64,000 nt of DNA from Flavobacterium tructae (GCF_002217475.1 NZ_MUHH01000043.1:1-64000), one strand, 5' to 3'. Positions 8,767-18,282 are shown, counted from the stretch's first letter. The notes: generated from the letters alone by a model not told the origin. Made by a program: numbers and translations.

Positions 8767-9651
8767 ATGAAAGGAATTATATTAGCAGGAGGCTCTGGCA
8801 CCCGTTTGCATCCTTTAACACTTGCCATGAGCAAGCAGATGATGCCTGTTTACGATAAACCGATGATCTATTATCCTTTGTCAACATTGATGATGGCTGG
8901 AATTAATGAAATTTTGATAATTTCAACGCCGCATGATTTGCCAAATTTTAAGAAGCTCTTAGGTGATGGGAGTGCAATTGGATGTAAATTTAGCTATGAA
9001 GAGCAACCAGATCCTAATGGACTAGCTCAGGCTTTTGTAATTGGGGAAGACTTTATTGGTAATGATAAAGTGGCATTAGTTCTTGGAGATAATATCTTTT
9101 TCGGAACAAATATGCAACAATTATTAAAAGATAATGCAGACCCTGAAGGAGGCGTTGTTTTTGCTTACCATGTTTCAGATCCTGAAAGATATGGAGTGGT
9201 TGAATTTGATGAGAATAAGAAGGCTGTTTCTATTGAAGAAAAACCTCTCGAACCAAAATCAAATTATGCCGTTCCGGGATTATATTTTTATGATAATTCG
9301 GTTGTAGAAATTGCTAAGAATATTAAACCTAGTGCCCGTGGCGAATACGAAATTACTGATGTGAATAAGGTTTATCTTGAAAAAGGAAAATTGAAAGTTG
9401 GTATTTTAAGCAGAGGAACGGCTTGGCTAGATACAGGGACTTTCAATAGTTTGATGCAGGCTGGCCAATTTGTGCAGGTACTTGAGGAAAGACAAGGTTT
9501 AAAAGTGGGTTGTATTGAGGAAATTGCTTGGCGACAAGGGTTTATTAATGATGCTCAATTAGAGGAACTTGCATTGCCTTTAGTGAAATCAGGATATGGA
9601 ACATATTTGTTAGAATTTTTAAGACAAAAGAAAAAAGGTGTTAAAATCTAA
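8767..9651 (+). CDS. rfbA: Glucose-1-phosphate thymidylyltransferase
   Basis: 294 residues. LAGGSGTRLHPLT at 6-18 is the nucleotidyltransferase signature loop, KPMIYYP follows at 31-37, and the metal-binding D108 lies in VLGDNIFFG. KP-rich and GxAWLDTGT motifs complete the sugar-binding half. It makes dTDP-glucose from dTTP and glucose-1-phosphate, and feeds both rhamnose and, through the 4-keto intermediate, the Fuc4N branch suggested by the WecE-like gene at 14964. The length is that of the long RmlA form. The gene order C-D-A without B is noted as a finding. Confidence 0.95.
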   Translation: MKGIILAGGSGTRLHPLTLAMSKQMMPVYDKPMIYYPLSTLMMAGINEILIISTPHDLPNFKKLLGDGSAIGCKFSYEEQPDPNGLAQAFVIGEDFIGNDKVALVLGDNIFFGTNMQQLLKDNADPEGGVVFAYHVSDPERYGVVEFDENKKAVSIEEKPLEPKSNYAVPGLYFYDNSVVEIAKNIKPSARGEYEITDVNKVYLEKGKLKVGILSRGTAWLDTGTFNSLMQAGQFVQVLEERQGLKVGCIEEIAWRQGFINDAQLEELALPLVKSGYGTYLLEFLRQKKKGVKI

Positions 9652-9689
9652 TTTATATAGGGGAATAATTTTTTAAAACCTTTAATTTG

Positions 9690-9697
9690 TACCTTTG
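9690..9697 (+). promoter_or_regulatory. Bacteroidota-type -7 element (TACCTTTG)
   Basis: TACCTTTG is an exact match to the TAnnTTTG -7 consensus of Bacteroidota sigma-ABfr promoters. It lies in the 85-bp gap between rfbA and the dehydratase gene, about 40 bp before its TTG start. No clear TTTG -33 box stands 19-21 bp upstream, so strength is uncertain. It suggests a separate transcription start inside the locus. Confidence 0.5.
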
Positions 9698-9736
9698 TAG
9701 GCTATACAAAGTTTACAAAATCAAACGAAACCAGAA

Positions 9737-11707
9737 TTGGATACTGATAAATCAACCAAAATAGCTTCTATATTGCATAATTCTTTCTCACCAAGAAACT
9801 TGCGAGCTAGTATTAATAACCTAAGTTATTTGCCTAGGTGGATCATTATTGCCATTGATATAATGGTGTTGATCTTCTCGTTTACTTTTACCTATATGCT
9901 GTTTGAAGGAACGGCATTAGGCTATATTGTTACCTCACATCAGTCTTTTTTCGTCTCGAGTTTAATAGGTATCAATATATTTTTCTTTTGGTTGTTTAGA
10001 ACATACTCTGGTATTATACGACACTCTTCATATATAGACGCTATAAAATTACTGTTTTCTCAAATGTCAGTTTTGGTGTTTTTCTTGTTTTTTAATTTAG
10101 TTTTTGAACTATATACAGGACATAAAGCGTTTTTAAACACTGCTCTTTTTATTAATTTGGTATTGTCATTCTGTGGATTGTTTCTATATCGTGTGATCGT
10201 AAAGCAGACATTTGAATTGTATTTCTCTGAAAAAACAACCACAAAGTTAATCCGAACTGTAATTTATGGAACAGATGCCAATGCAATTTCTGTTGCCAAT
10301 GCGTTGAAGTTTGAAACTCCTTCGAGATTTAAAATTGTTGGATTTGTTGACAAAAACAATCAGAATGCATCTAAGCGAATGTTGGATCTGCCGATTTTGA
10401 TTTTAAGAAAAAAATTACCGGCCTTAATGCGTTCTGTAGCTGCAGAAGGTGTTATTATTGCTGATAAAAGTTTGTCTAAAGACGAACAATTAATTATTGT
10501 AGACCAGTGTTTAGAGTTTAATTATAGAGTATATACTGTTCCGCTGATTTCGGATTGGGAGAACCAAAAAGAGATTTCTCAAAAAGTAAAAAATATTCAG
10601 ATTGAAGATTTATTAGAAAGAAAACCTATTGTTCTCGACAGTAAGTCAATTTCGAAACAATTAAAAGATAAAACGGTTTTAATTACTGGTGCAGCAGGAT
10701 CTATAGGGAGTGAAATTGTTAGACAGGTTCTAGGTTTTAATCCCAAAATGGTTGTTATTTTGGATCATGCCGAAACGCCGCTTCATAATTTGTGTTTGGA
10801 AACCGCAACATTTGGTTCCGAATCAAAAATTATAGCTGTAGTTGCTGATGTTAGAAGTAAAAAAGCTTTGGAAAAAGTTTTCAAAAATTATAATCCACAT
10901 GTTGTTTTTCATGCCGCCGCATACAAACATGTTCCATTAATGGAAGAAAATCCGGCACAGGCTATTCATACCAATATTAAAGGAACTAAGAATTTAGCAG
11001 ATTTATCCTGTAAGTATCATGTCAAAAAGTTTGTCATGGTTTCGACTGATAAAGCTGTGAATCCTAGTAATGTAATGGGAGCGAGTAAAAGGATTGCTGA
11101 AAAGTATGTTCAATCTCTATTCCTGAAAAATCAGAGAGAGAATGGTGGTGAGAGTGTAACCAAATTTATCACAACACGTTTTGGAAACGTTTTAGGTTCA
11201 AATGGATCAGTAGTTCCTTTGTTTACGAAACAGATTGCAGAAGGTGGCCCGGTCACAATAACGCATCAGGATATTATTCGTTATTTTATGACTATTCCCG
11301 AAGCTTGTCAGTTAGTTTTAGAAGCCGGAGCAATGGGGAATGGAGGCGAGATTTATATTTTCGATATGGGTAAACCTGTAAAAATTATCGATCTGGCTAA
11401 GAAAATGATTAAACTTGCGGGCTTTATTCCTGATAAAGAAATAAAGATTAAAGTGGTTGGTCTTAGACCTGGAGAGAAGCTTTATGAAGAGTTGTTAAAC
11501 GATACTTCTAAAACTTTACCAACGTATCACAATAAAATTATGATCGCTCAGGAAATTCAGGACGAGTACGAGAATCTGCATATCGAGATTGATGAACTTA
11601 TTGGTATAGCTGATTTTTATGATAATGAAGATATTGTAGCCAAAATGAAGAAAATTGTTCCTGAATTTAAAAGCATGAATTCTACTTTTGAAGTTCTGGA
11701 TAAATAA
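9737..11707 (+). CDS. Membrane-bound UDP-GlcNAc 4,6-dehydratase (WbpM/PglF/CapD family)
   Basis: 656 residues, the long membrane-anchored form. Four hydrophobic spans lie between about residues 33 and 155, followed by a first Rossmann-like domain (about 170-290) and the dehydratase domain from about 310. The NAD motif TGAAGSIG is at 317-324. The VSTDKAVNPSN segment and MGASK (M447, K451) show the Met-for-Tyr change typical of this family. It makes UDP-4-keto-6-deoxy-GlcNAc for the reductase at 3812 and the aminotransferase at 6125, and possibly for nonulosonic acid synthesis. Start is TTG 9737; no ATG fits before the first membrane span. Confidence 0.9.
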   Translation: MDTDKSTKIASILHNSFSPRNLRASINNLSYLPRWIIIAIDIMVLIFSFTFTYMLFEGTALGYIVTSHQSFFVSSLIGINIFFFWLFRTYSGIIRHSSYIDAIKLLFSQMSVLVFFLFFNLVFELYTGHKAFLNTALFINLVLSFCGLFLYRVIVKQTFELYFSEKTTTKLIRTVIYGTDANAISVANALKFETPSRFKIVGFVDKNNQNASKRMLDLPILILRKKLPALMRSVAAEGVIIADKSLSKDEQLIIVDQCLEFNYRVYTVPLISDWENQKEISQKVKNIQIEDLLERKPIVLDSKSISKQLKDKTVLITGAAGSIGSEIVRQVLGFNPKMVVILDHAETPLHNLCLETATFGSESKIIAVVADVRSKKALEKVFKNYNPHVVFHAAAYKHVPLMEENPAQAIHTNIKGTKNLADLSCKYHVKKFVMVSTDKAVNPSNVMGASKRIAEKYVQSLFLKNQRENGGESVTKFITTRFGNVLGSNGSVVPLFTKQIAEGGPVTITHQDIIRYFMTIPEACQLVLEAGAMGNGGEIYIFDMGKPVKIIDLAKKMIKLAGFIPDKEIKIKVVGLRPGEKLYEELLNDTSKTLPTYHNKIMIAQEIQDEYENLHIEIDELIGIADFYDNEDIVAKMKKIVPEFKSMNSTFEVLDK

Positions 11708-11746
11708 ATTGACTTTATTTGAATTAGGATTTAATTTTAAGATATT

Positions 11747-11777
11747 AAAAGGTGTTTTTTCAAAAACGCCTTTTTTG
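11747..11777 (+). terminator. Rho-independent terminator after the dehydratase gene
   Basis: AAAAGGTGTTTT, then a short loop, then AAAACGCCTTTTTT form a 10-12 bp stem with one G-T pair, followed directly by a T run. It stands 40 bp after the stop at 11707 and would end the nucleotide-sugar operon before the ABC exporter genes. Confidence 0.75.
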
Positions 11778-11911
11778 CTTTTTTGAACGTTTTTAACCGA
11801 ATAATAATCCTGTTAATTATCTATTGATTGGCCGCAATTAAAGGAAAAAGTGAGTTTTAGAAAATAGTTTTATCAAAAATTTAGCTGCAATGTGTTTGTA
11901 GCAATTATTAA

Positions 11912-12775
11912 ATGAACAACAATAGCCCCAATGATTGGTTGTTTGAAATAACACCTAAAAATAAGTTTTTCTCGTTAAATTTAAAAGAAGTTTGGCAGTA
12001 TCGTGACTTATTATTTCTTTTCGTAAAACGTGACGTAATCACGGTTTATAAGCAAACTGTTTTAGGCCCGCTTTGGTATCTGATTCAGCCATTGTTTACT
12101 TCAATAACTTTTACAATAATATTTAATAATGTTGCTGGGATTAACACAGGAGCGGTTCCTCCATTTTTATTTAATCTGGCGGGAATAACAGTTTGGAATT
12201 ATTTTACTGCTTGTCTTACCGGGACATCAGATACTTTTAAGGCTAATGCCGCAATTTTTGGAAAAGTATATTTTCCCAGAATCATTACTCCTCTGTCCGT
12301 TGTAATTTCAAATCTTGTAAAGTTTGGAATACAATTTTTAATTTTTATTGGATTCTATATTTTCTACTATTTTCAAGGAGCTGATTTAAGTTTTAATGGT
12401 CTTGTTTTAGTTTTCCCGGTTTTAATAATCATAATGGGGATTTTAGGATTAGGCCTTGGAATGCTTATTTCAGCAATGGTAACAAAATATCGCGACTTTA
12501 GTCATTTAATTGGTTTTGGTATACAATTATTGATGTATTTATCAGCAGTGATGTATCCTATGGAGCTTATTAAAGATAAATTACCCAGTTACGGTTGGCT
12601 CGTCGAATATAACCCGTTAGCTTATATTATTGAGACTGCCCGTTTCATGTTATTGAATGTTGGGGAAATTTCGATTTTAGGATTAGCGTATACTTTAGTT
12701 GTCACTATAACAGTTTTTTTTATTGGACTTTTGGTTTTTAATAAAACGGAGAAAAGTTTTATAGATACTGTTTAA
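11912..12775 (+). CDS. wzm: Polysaccharide ABC exporter, permease (Wzm)
   Basis: 287 residues with six predicted membrane spans, ABC2 family. The N-terminal part WQYRDLLFLFVKRD followed by YKQTVLGPLWYL is the cytoplasmic gate helix and first span typical of Wzm/KpsM/TagG proteins. With the Wzt protein encoded 23 bp downstream it would export a completed undecaprenyl-linked polymer across the inner membrane. It begins 204 bp after the previous gene and after a terminator, so a new transcript probably starts here; no convincing promoter was found. Confidence 0.92.
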   Translation: MNNNSPNDWLFEITPKNKFFSLNLKEVWQYRDLLFLFVKRDVITVYKQTVLGPLWYLIQPLFTSITFTIIFNNVAGINTGAVPPFLFNLAGITVWNYFTACLTGTSDTFKANAAIFGKVYFPRIITPLSVVISNLVKFGIQFLIFIGFYIFYYFQGADLSFNGLVLVFPVLIIIMGILGLGLGMLISAMVTKYRDFSHLIGFGIQLLMYLSAVMYPMELIKDKLPSYGWLVEYNPLAYIIETARFMLLNVGEISILGLAYTLVVTITVFFIGLLVFNKTEKSFIDTV

Positions 12776-12798
12776 TTACTGATTTTTCATTTGCAATT

Positions 12799-14067
12799 TT
12801 GAAAAGAGATATAATATTAAAGGCCGAGAACATTTCTAAACAATATCGTTTAGGACAAGTAGGTACTGGAACCTTAAGTCATGACATTAATCGTTGGTGG
12901 CATAAGATTAGAGGTAAAGACAATCCTTATTTAAAAATTGGGGATACAAATGATCGTTCCACAAAAGGAAATTCAGATTATGTCTGGGCACTGCAAGACA
13001 TTAATTTTGAAGTTGAACGAGGAGAAGTTCTCGGAATTATTGGTAAAAACGGAGCGGGAAAATCAACACTTTTAAAGATACTTTCAAAAGTAACAGCTCC
13101 AACTACCGGAAGTATCAAATCTCGTGGCCGTATTGCTTCACTACTTGAAGTAGGAACTGGTTTCAATGGAGAAATGACAGGAAGGGAAAATATCTTCCTG
13201 AACGGTGCTATTCTGGGAATGACCAAAAAGGAAATTTCGTCAAAATTAGCTGAAATAATTGAGTTCTCAGGTTGTGAACGTTACATAGATACCCCTGTAA
13301 AAAGATATAGCTCTGGAATGACAGTGCGCTTGGCCTTTGCGGTAGCGGCATTTTTGGAGCCTGAAATTTTGGTAGTTGATGAGGTTTTGGCAGTTGGAGA
13401 TGCCGAATTTCAGAAAAAAGCTATAGGTAAAATGCAGGATATATCGCGTGAAGGCGGCAGGACTGTTTTGTTTGTGAGTCATAATATGGCAGCAATTGAA
13501 ACATTATGTACTCGGGTTATTAGTATGGAGTATGGTAGAATTTGCGGTAATGGAAATCCAACTAAAGTCATTTCGGATTATTTAAAAAGTGCCTCTTTTT
13601 CTAAACGTAATATCAGTTTTGATACAATCGAAAAAGCCAAAGGTAATAATCATATACGTATTCTTTTTGCTTCAATTGAAAACGTTTCAGGAGATAATGT
13701 TGAGGATGTAATAGATGTTACATCAGCTATAGAATTTAAAATAAAAATTATTAATCAAACAGATAAGGATGAAATTTTTGTAGGTTATGATTTAAGAACT
13801 ATAAAAGGGGATGTTGTATTTAGCTCAATGAAGAATTTTGAATGCGATATAAATCAAATTACTTCTTTAAAGTGTAGTATCCCCGGCAATTTCTTAAATG
13901 ATGATGTTTATCAGATCCATATGTATATCCACACAAATAGTATGAATATGCTTTTTCAAGATACAGAATTATTAACATTTGAGATCAAAGATACTAAAAG
14001 AGAGTCAGGATACTTAGGAAAAGTTAACGGCTTTATTAGACCTCAATTACCATGGTGTAAATATTAA
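12799..14067 (+). CDS. wzt: Polysaccharide ABC exporter, ATPase with C-terminal substrate-binding domain (Wzt)
   Basis: 422 residues. ATPase domain: Walker A GKNGAGKST (82-90), signature YSSGM (170-174), Walker B LVVDEVL (191-197), and H-loop SHN (227-229). The extra region from about 275 to the end matches the beta-sandwich domain that in long Wzt proteins recognises a modified non-reducing end of the polymer. That fits an export route in which a terminal modification stops chain growth. The formyltransferase encoded next is a candidate source of such a mark, which is inference only. TTG start at 12799, as KRDIILKAENISK is the conserved N-terminus. Confidence 0.92.
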   Translation: MKRDIILKAENISKQYRLGQVGTGTLSHDINRWWHKIRGKDNPYLKIGDTNDRSTKGNSDYVWALQDINFEVERGEVLGIIGKNGAGKSTLLKILSKVTAPTTGSIKSRGRIASLLEVGTGFNGEMTGRENIFLNGAILGMTKKEISSKLAEIIEFSGCERYIDTPVKRYSSGMTVRLAFAVAAFLEPEILVVDEVLAVGDAEFQKKAIGKMQDISREGGRTVLFVSHNMAAIETLCTRVISMEYGRICGNGNPTKVISDYLKSASFSKRNISFDTIEKAKGNNHIRILFASIENVSGDNVEDVIDVTSAIEFKIKIINQTDKDEIFVGYDLRTIKGDVVFSSMKNFECDINQITSLKCSIPGNFLNDDVYQIHMYIHTNSMNMLFQDTELLTFEIKDTKRESGYLGKVNGFIRPQLPWCKY

Positions 14068-14079
14068 AAGCGCTAAATA

Positions 14080-14967
14080 ATGAGTAGTATTTGTAATATT
14101 GGCCTTTTTTTAATGGGAAAAAAAGGATTTAAAAGCTTGGATTTTATATTAGAAAAAAAAGGTAGTTTTGATATAAAATATGTTGTTTGTTCTAGAGACA
14201 ACTCTATTCTAGAGGATTATTTTAAAGACATATATGATCTATGTTCCAGAAATAACATAAAATTTTTTGAAAGAAGTTTTTTTGAAGATGATAGTAATGT
14301 TGATATAATTTTTGCTGTTGGCTGGAGATGGCTAATGCACGAAAACCTAAATAAGATTATTGTTTTTCATGACGCATTGCTGCCAAAATATAGAGGGTTC
14401 AATCCTCTGGTAACTGCATTAATAGAAGGGGATACTGAGATCGGAGTAACTGCATTAATAGCAAATGAAAAAATGGATTCAGGGGATATTGTTGGTCAGG
14501 AAATTATAGAGATTAAGTACCCAATAAAAATTGAAAAAGCAATTGATTATGTTAGTGAGTTGTATTCAGTATTAATGTATAAGATTATAATTAATTATAT
14601 TAATAAGGATTTATCACGAAGAGTTCAAGATGAAAACGAAGCTACTTATAGTTTATGGAGAAATAATGATGATTATAGAATTAATTGGAGCGAGAGTTCA
14701 TCCAGAATTGAAAGATTTGTTAATGCTGTAGGTTTTCCATATAATTTTGCTTCAGCAATTTATGATGGTAAAGAAATAAAAATTTTAGAGGTGACAGAAA
14801 CACAAGATTTAAAAATTATAAATCGTGTGCCGGGGAAAATTTTTCAGATATTAGAGAATAAGCCATTAGTAATTTGCGGAGAAGGAATTTTAAAAATAGA
14901 AAAAGCTATTTATCTTGATTCTAGAGAAGAAGTAAGGTTCAATTTGCTTAGAGTTAAAATGTTATGA
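14080..14967 (+). CDS. Sugar N-formyltransferase-like protein
   Basis: 295 residues, folate-dependent formyltransferase fold. The core motif reads VFHDALLPKYRG at 95-106 with the catalytic H97, and MDSGDI at 132-137 gives the catalytic Asp (D133). The C-terminal part (about 190-295, with EATYSLWRNNDDYRI) resembles the domain after the core in ArnA and methionyl-tRNA formyltransferases. The usual Asn two residues before the His (NxH) is Val here. It lies between wzt and a WecE-like aminotransferase and overlaps the latter by 4 bp, so its likely substrate is the 4-amino sugar made there (dTDP-Fuc4N). Seen: fold and motifs. Inferred: substrate. Confidence 0.78.
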   Translation: MSSICNIGLFLMGKKGFKSLDFILEKKGSFDIKYVVCSRDNSILEDYFKDIYDLCSRNNIKFFERSFFEDDSNVDIIFAVGWRWLMHENLNKIIVFHDALLPKYRGFNPLVTALIEGDTEIGVTALIANEKMDSGDIVGQEIIEIKYPIKIEKAIDYVSELYSVLMYKIIINYINKDLSRRVQDENEATYSLWRNNDDYRINWSESSSRIERFVNAVGFPYNFASAIYDGKEIKILEVTETQDLKIINRVPGKIFQILENKPLVICGEGILKIEKAIYLDSREEVRFNLLRVKML

Positions 14968-16106
14968 GCATTCCTTTTAATAAGCCTTATCTATCTGGCA
15001 AAGAAACATATTATATAACTGATGCAGTGGCTTCTGGTAAAATATCTGGGAACGGTAAATACACTAAATTGTGTCAGCAATTTTTTGAGAAAAATTATGG
15101 TTTTAATAAATGTTTGTTAACAACTTCATGTACAGATGCTCTTGAAATGGCTGCTATTTTAATAGATACTAAGCCTGATGATGAAGTTATTATTCCATCC
15201 TATACTTTTGTTTCTACAGCAAATGCATTTGTCTTAAGAGGAGCGAAGATAATCTTTGCAGATTCTAGCTCCATAAATCCCAATATTGATGTGGAAAGAA
15301 TAGAATCTTTAATAACGCCCAAAACTAAAGCAATTGTTGTAGTGCATTATGCAGGAATTGCTTGCGATATGGAAGCTATTATGGATTTAGCAAATCGCTA
15401 TAATTTATTTGTTATAGAAGATGCTGCACAAGCTATTGATAGTTTCTATACTTTTAGAAATGGGTTAAAAAAGGCATTGGGTTCTATAGGACATTTAGCA
15501 GCTTTCTCTTTTCATGAAACTAAAAATATAATTTCAGGAGAAGGCGGGATGTTGGTTATTAATGATATGAAATTTGCAGATCGGGCAGAAATAATTTGGG
15601 AGAAGGGAACAAATAGAACGGCCTTTTTTAAAGGAGAAGTTGACAAGTACGGTTGGGTTGATATCGGATCTTCTTTTTTACCCTCAGAAATTATTTCCGC
15701 ATTTTTATGGGCGCAGATTGAGCATTTAAAAATTATTCAGGATAAAAGAAAAAAAAATTGGTTGCAGTATTTTGAGGGGTTAAAAGAAATTACAGCAAAT
15801 TGTAATTTTAAATTACCACAAATACCAGACTTTGCTACAAATAATGCTCATATGTTCTATTTGGTTTTTGACTCAACAGAAAAAAGAGCAAACTGTATAA
15901 AAAGACTAAAGAGCAAAAACATCCTTTCAGTTTTTCATTATTTGAGCTTACATAAAAGCCCTTTTTATAAAAATAAGCATTCAGGTGAAGATTTAATGTG
16001 GAGTAATTATTATTCAGAAAATTTATTGCGATTGCCAATGTATTATGAATTATCGACTACGGATATTGAATTAATAATTAGTACGATTAAGAATGAACAA
16101 GATTAA
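14964..16106 (+). CDS. wecE: dTDP-4-amino-4,6-dideoxygalactose transaminase (WecE/RffA-like)
   Basis: 380 residues, PLP-dependent DegT family. PFNKPYLSGKE near the start and the run from EKGTNRTAFF through DKYGWVDIGSS are characteristic of WecE/RffA. D153 (IEDAAQ) and K187 (SFHETKN) are the cofactor-binding residues. It would convert dTDP-4-keto-6-deoxyglucose to dTDP-Fuc4N, which needs RmlA (present) and RmlB (not seen). It overlaps the formyltransferase by 4 bp and the next GT by 14 bp. This is the second DegT enzyme of the locus and clearly a different subtype from the one at 6125. Confidence 0.85.
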   Translation: MSIPFNKPYLSGKETYYITDAVASGKISGNGKYTKLCQQFFEKNYGFNKCLLTTSCTDALEMAAILIDTKPDDEVIIPSYTFVSTANAFVLRGAKIIFADSSSINPNIDVERIESLITPKTKAIVVVHYAGIACDMEAIMDLANRYNLFVIEDAAQAIDSFYTFRNGLKKALGSIGHLAAFSFHETKNIISGEGGMLVINDMKFADRAEIIWEKGTNRTAFFKGEVDKYGWVDIGSSFLPSEIISAFLWAQIEHLKIIQDKRKKNWLQYFEGLKEITANCNFKLPQIPDFATNNAHMFYLVFDSTEKRANCIKRLKSKNILSVFHYLSLHKSPFYKNKHSGEDLMWSNYYSENLLRLPMYYELSTTDIELIISTIKNEQD

Positions 16107-17253
16107 AATAATATTTTTAGTTTCAGATTTTTATCATAACGGAGCTCAACGGGAAATGTACGAGTTTGATACATCGTTGGACAGGAGTAAATTTGATATT
16201 ACTATTTTAAGTTTAACACCATTAAATACAAGAGCAGATCTGTCCGATTATTTTTACGAAAAACATTTAGAACTTGGATCGAAAGTTATTTTTTTGGATG
16301 ATTACTTTAACAAGCCCAATAAATCAATGGCTTATAAAGTTTTAAATAAAGTATCGAGAAATTTTTTTAAAAAAAGGACTAGCTTAAAGAATAATAAAAG
16401 CATAGCAACTTTATTAAATGATTTTGATAAGGTTGTCTTTATGGGGGAATATGTGTATCAATATTTAGCGACTTTTATACCACATGATTTCTTTCAGACA
16501 GTAATTATTTTTGTAATGAGTTTTCGATTTCAATCGGAAAATTACAGGAACTTCAGTAAAGACAACAAGTATTCTTTTATTAGTGTATTTGATGATTTAG
16601 AACAAGTAGAATTTGAGTTTCAGGGTTTCAAAGATTATACTTATCAACATATGCCATTAAGTCTGAACATCTCTGATATATACAAAAAATGGAATTTTAA
16701 GGATAATAATGAAATAAAAAGAATCGGGATTTTTACGAGGTTACATAAAGATAAACCATTAGATCCATTTTTATATGCTTATCAAATATTGATAAGTCAG
16801 GGTGTAAATATTGAATTACATATATTTGGAATTGGAGATTTTAAACAAGCAGAATATGATCGTTACATTAATCACCTTGGTCTTAAGGATAAAGTATCAT
16901 TTAGAGGACATCAGTCTGACATGAAACAGACAATTTTAGATGAAAAATTGGATTTAATATGGTTTCAGGGATATAATAATATTCCTGGAGGATATGCTGG
17001 GTTAGATGCTTGCTTAACAGGTACACCCCAGATTTTTTGGGACTTTTTCGTAGGAGAGAATAATCAGATAAATATGTTGGAAGTTGTTTATCCGCATTAT
17101 AAAGATATATTGTTATTTGTTGAAGCAAGTAAGGCTATTTTGTATAATGAAAAAATTGCAAAGTCAATTTCAGACAGACAATTTCAAAATGTTGTGGATA
17201 ATAGAGATATTGTAAAAAATATAAAAACCGTAGAAGAAATACTTTCAAAATAA
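16093..17253 (+). CDS. Glycosyltransferase, GT-B fold, family 4-like (possible Fuc4N(Ac/Fo) transferase)
   Basis: 386 residues. IIFLVSDFYHNGAQREM at the N-terminus resembles the GGAER loop of GT4 enzymes. The second domain starts at RIGIFTRLHKDKP (around residue 212) and includes FGIGDF and VSFRGHQ. The EX7E motif is degenerate: the matching segment reads NIPGGYAGLDACLTG. Overlapping the WecE-like gene by 14 bp, it may transfer the sugar made there; this is inference from position. Confidence is high for a GT-B enzyme, low for the donor. Confidence 0.75.
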   Translation: MNKIKIIFLVSDFYHNGAQREMYEFDTSLDRSKFDITILSLTPLNTRADLSDYFYEKHLELGSKVIFLDDYFNKPNKSMAYKVLNKVSRNFFKKRTSLKNNKSIATLLNDFDKVVFMGEYVYQYLATFIPHDFFQTVIIFVMSFRFQSENYRNFSKDNKYSFISVFDDLEQVEFEFQGFKDYTYQHMPLSLNISDIYKKWNFKDNNEIKRIGIFTRLHKDKPLDPFLYAYQILISQGVNIELHIFGIGDFKQAEYDRYINHLGLKDKVSFRGHQSDMKQTILDEKLDLIWFQGYNNIPGGYAGLDACLTGTPQIFWDFFVGENNQINMLEVVYPHYKDILLFVEASKAILYNEKIAKSISDRQFQNVVDNRDIVKNIKTVEEILSK

Positions 17254-17255
17254 GA

Positions 17256-18281
17256 ATGATTATCTCTATTAATCCTAAAATCACAGTTTTGATGCCTGTA
17301 TACAATTGCGAACCTTTTATAAAGGAAGCAATAGATAGTATTTTGAATCAGACTTTTTCAAATTTTGAATTTATAATAATTGATGATGCTTCTTCAGATT
17401 CAACAGTGTCAATTATAAAAAACTATAATGATCCCAGAATACAATTAATCATAAAACCTCAAAATTCAGGCCTTACGAATAGTCTGAATTACGGATTAAG
17501 TATTGCAAAAGGAGAGTATATAGCAAGAATGGATGGCGATGACGTAAGCTTTTCTGAACGTTTTGAGAAACAAATTGCTTTTTTGGACAAAAACCAGGAT
17601 GTAGACCTTTGCGGAACTTTCTTTAAAATAATTGGAATGGATAAAATTATCGTCGTTCCTGAAGGTCATGAGGATATAAAATTGGCAATGCTTAAGGATT
17701 GTTGCATTGGTCATCCAACAGTGATGATGCGAAGAGAAACTTTAGAAAGACATGCTTTAATTTATGATGTAAATAAAGAACCTGCAGAAGATTATGATCT
17801 TTGGACAAGAATATTAGTGGTTGGAAAACTATACAATTTACAGGAGGCTTTGCTTGATTATCGCGTACATAATTCGCAAGTGTCTCAAAAAAGAAATAAT
17901 CAGCAAAGAAATACTGCCGCAGAAATTAAAGTTAGTTTATTCAATCATTTGAGTTTCGAAAAAAGCACCGAAACTCAAAATCTTTTAATGAAAATTGTTC
18001 GAAGAGAGTTACTTTCTTTTCATGAAATGGCCCAGTTTTTAAATTTAAAAAGCAAACTACTTCTTGCAAATCAAGGCTCTTTTTTTGAAAAACAAGGTTT
18101 TGAGAAATATCTAACCAAAATTCAGAAAACAGTATTTAAAGATTATTTTTTGAAAAGAGACCATTATTCCCCGAAAATTTATTTTCAATATTTGAAAATT
18201 ACAAAAGAATGGCAATCAAAATTGAGATTCTTTCACGAAGTGAAGCTATTTGTAAAATCAATAACCTTTTATAAAAAATAA
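17256..18281 (+). CDS. Glycosyltransferase family 2
   Basis: 341 residues with a clear GT-A domain in the first 230. ITVLMPVYNCEPFI is the first strand, IIDDASSDST the nucleotide-binding loop, and ARMDGDD carries the DXD metal motif. PAEDYDLWTRI supplies the catalytic acidic residues on the acceptor side. The C-terminal 100 residues are basic and helical and may contact the membrane. It opens a run of three adjacent GT2 genes with 1-2 bp spacing, probably translated in succession. Donor unknown. Confidence 0.88.
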   Translation: MIISINPKITVLMPVYNCEPFIKEAIDSILNQTFSNFEFIIIDDASSDSTVSIIKNYNDPRIQLIIKPQNSGLTNSLNYGLSIAKGEYIARMDGDDVSFSERFEKQIAFLDKNQDVDLCGTFFKIIGMDKIIVVPEGHEDIKLAMLKDCCIGHPTVMMRRETLERHALIYDVNKEPAEDYDLWTRILVVGKLYNLQEALLDYRVHNSQVSQKRNNQQRNTAAEIKVSLFNHLSFEKSTETQNLLMKIVRRELLSFHEMAQFLNLKSKLLLANQGSFFEKQGFEKYLTKIQKTVFKDYFLKRDHYSPKIYFQYLKITKEWQSKLRFFHEVKLFVKSITFYKK

Positions 18282-18282
18282 A

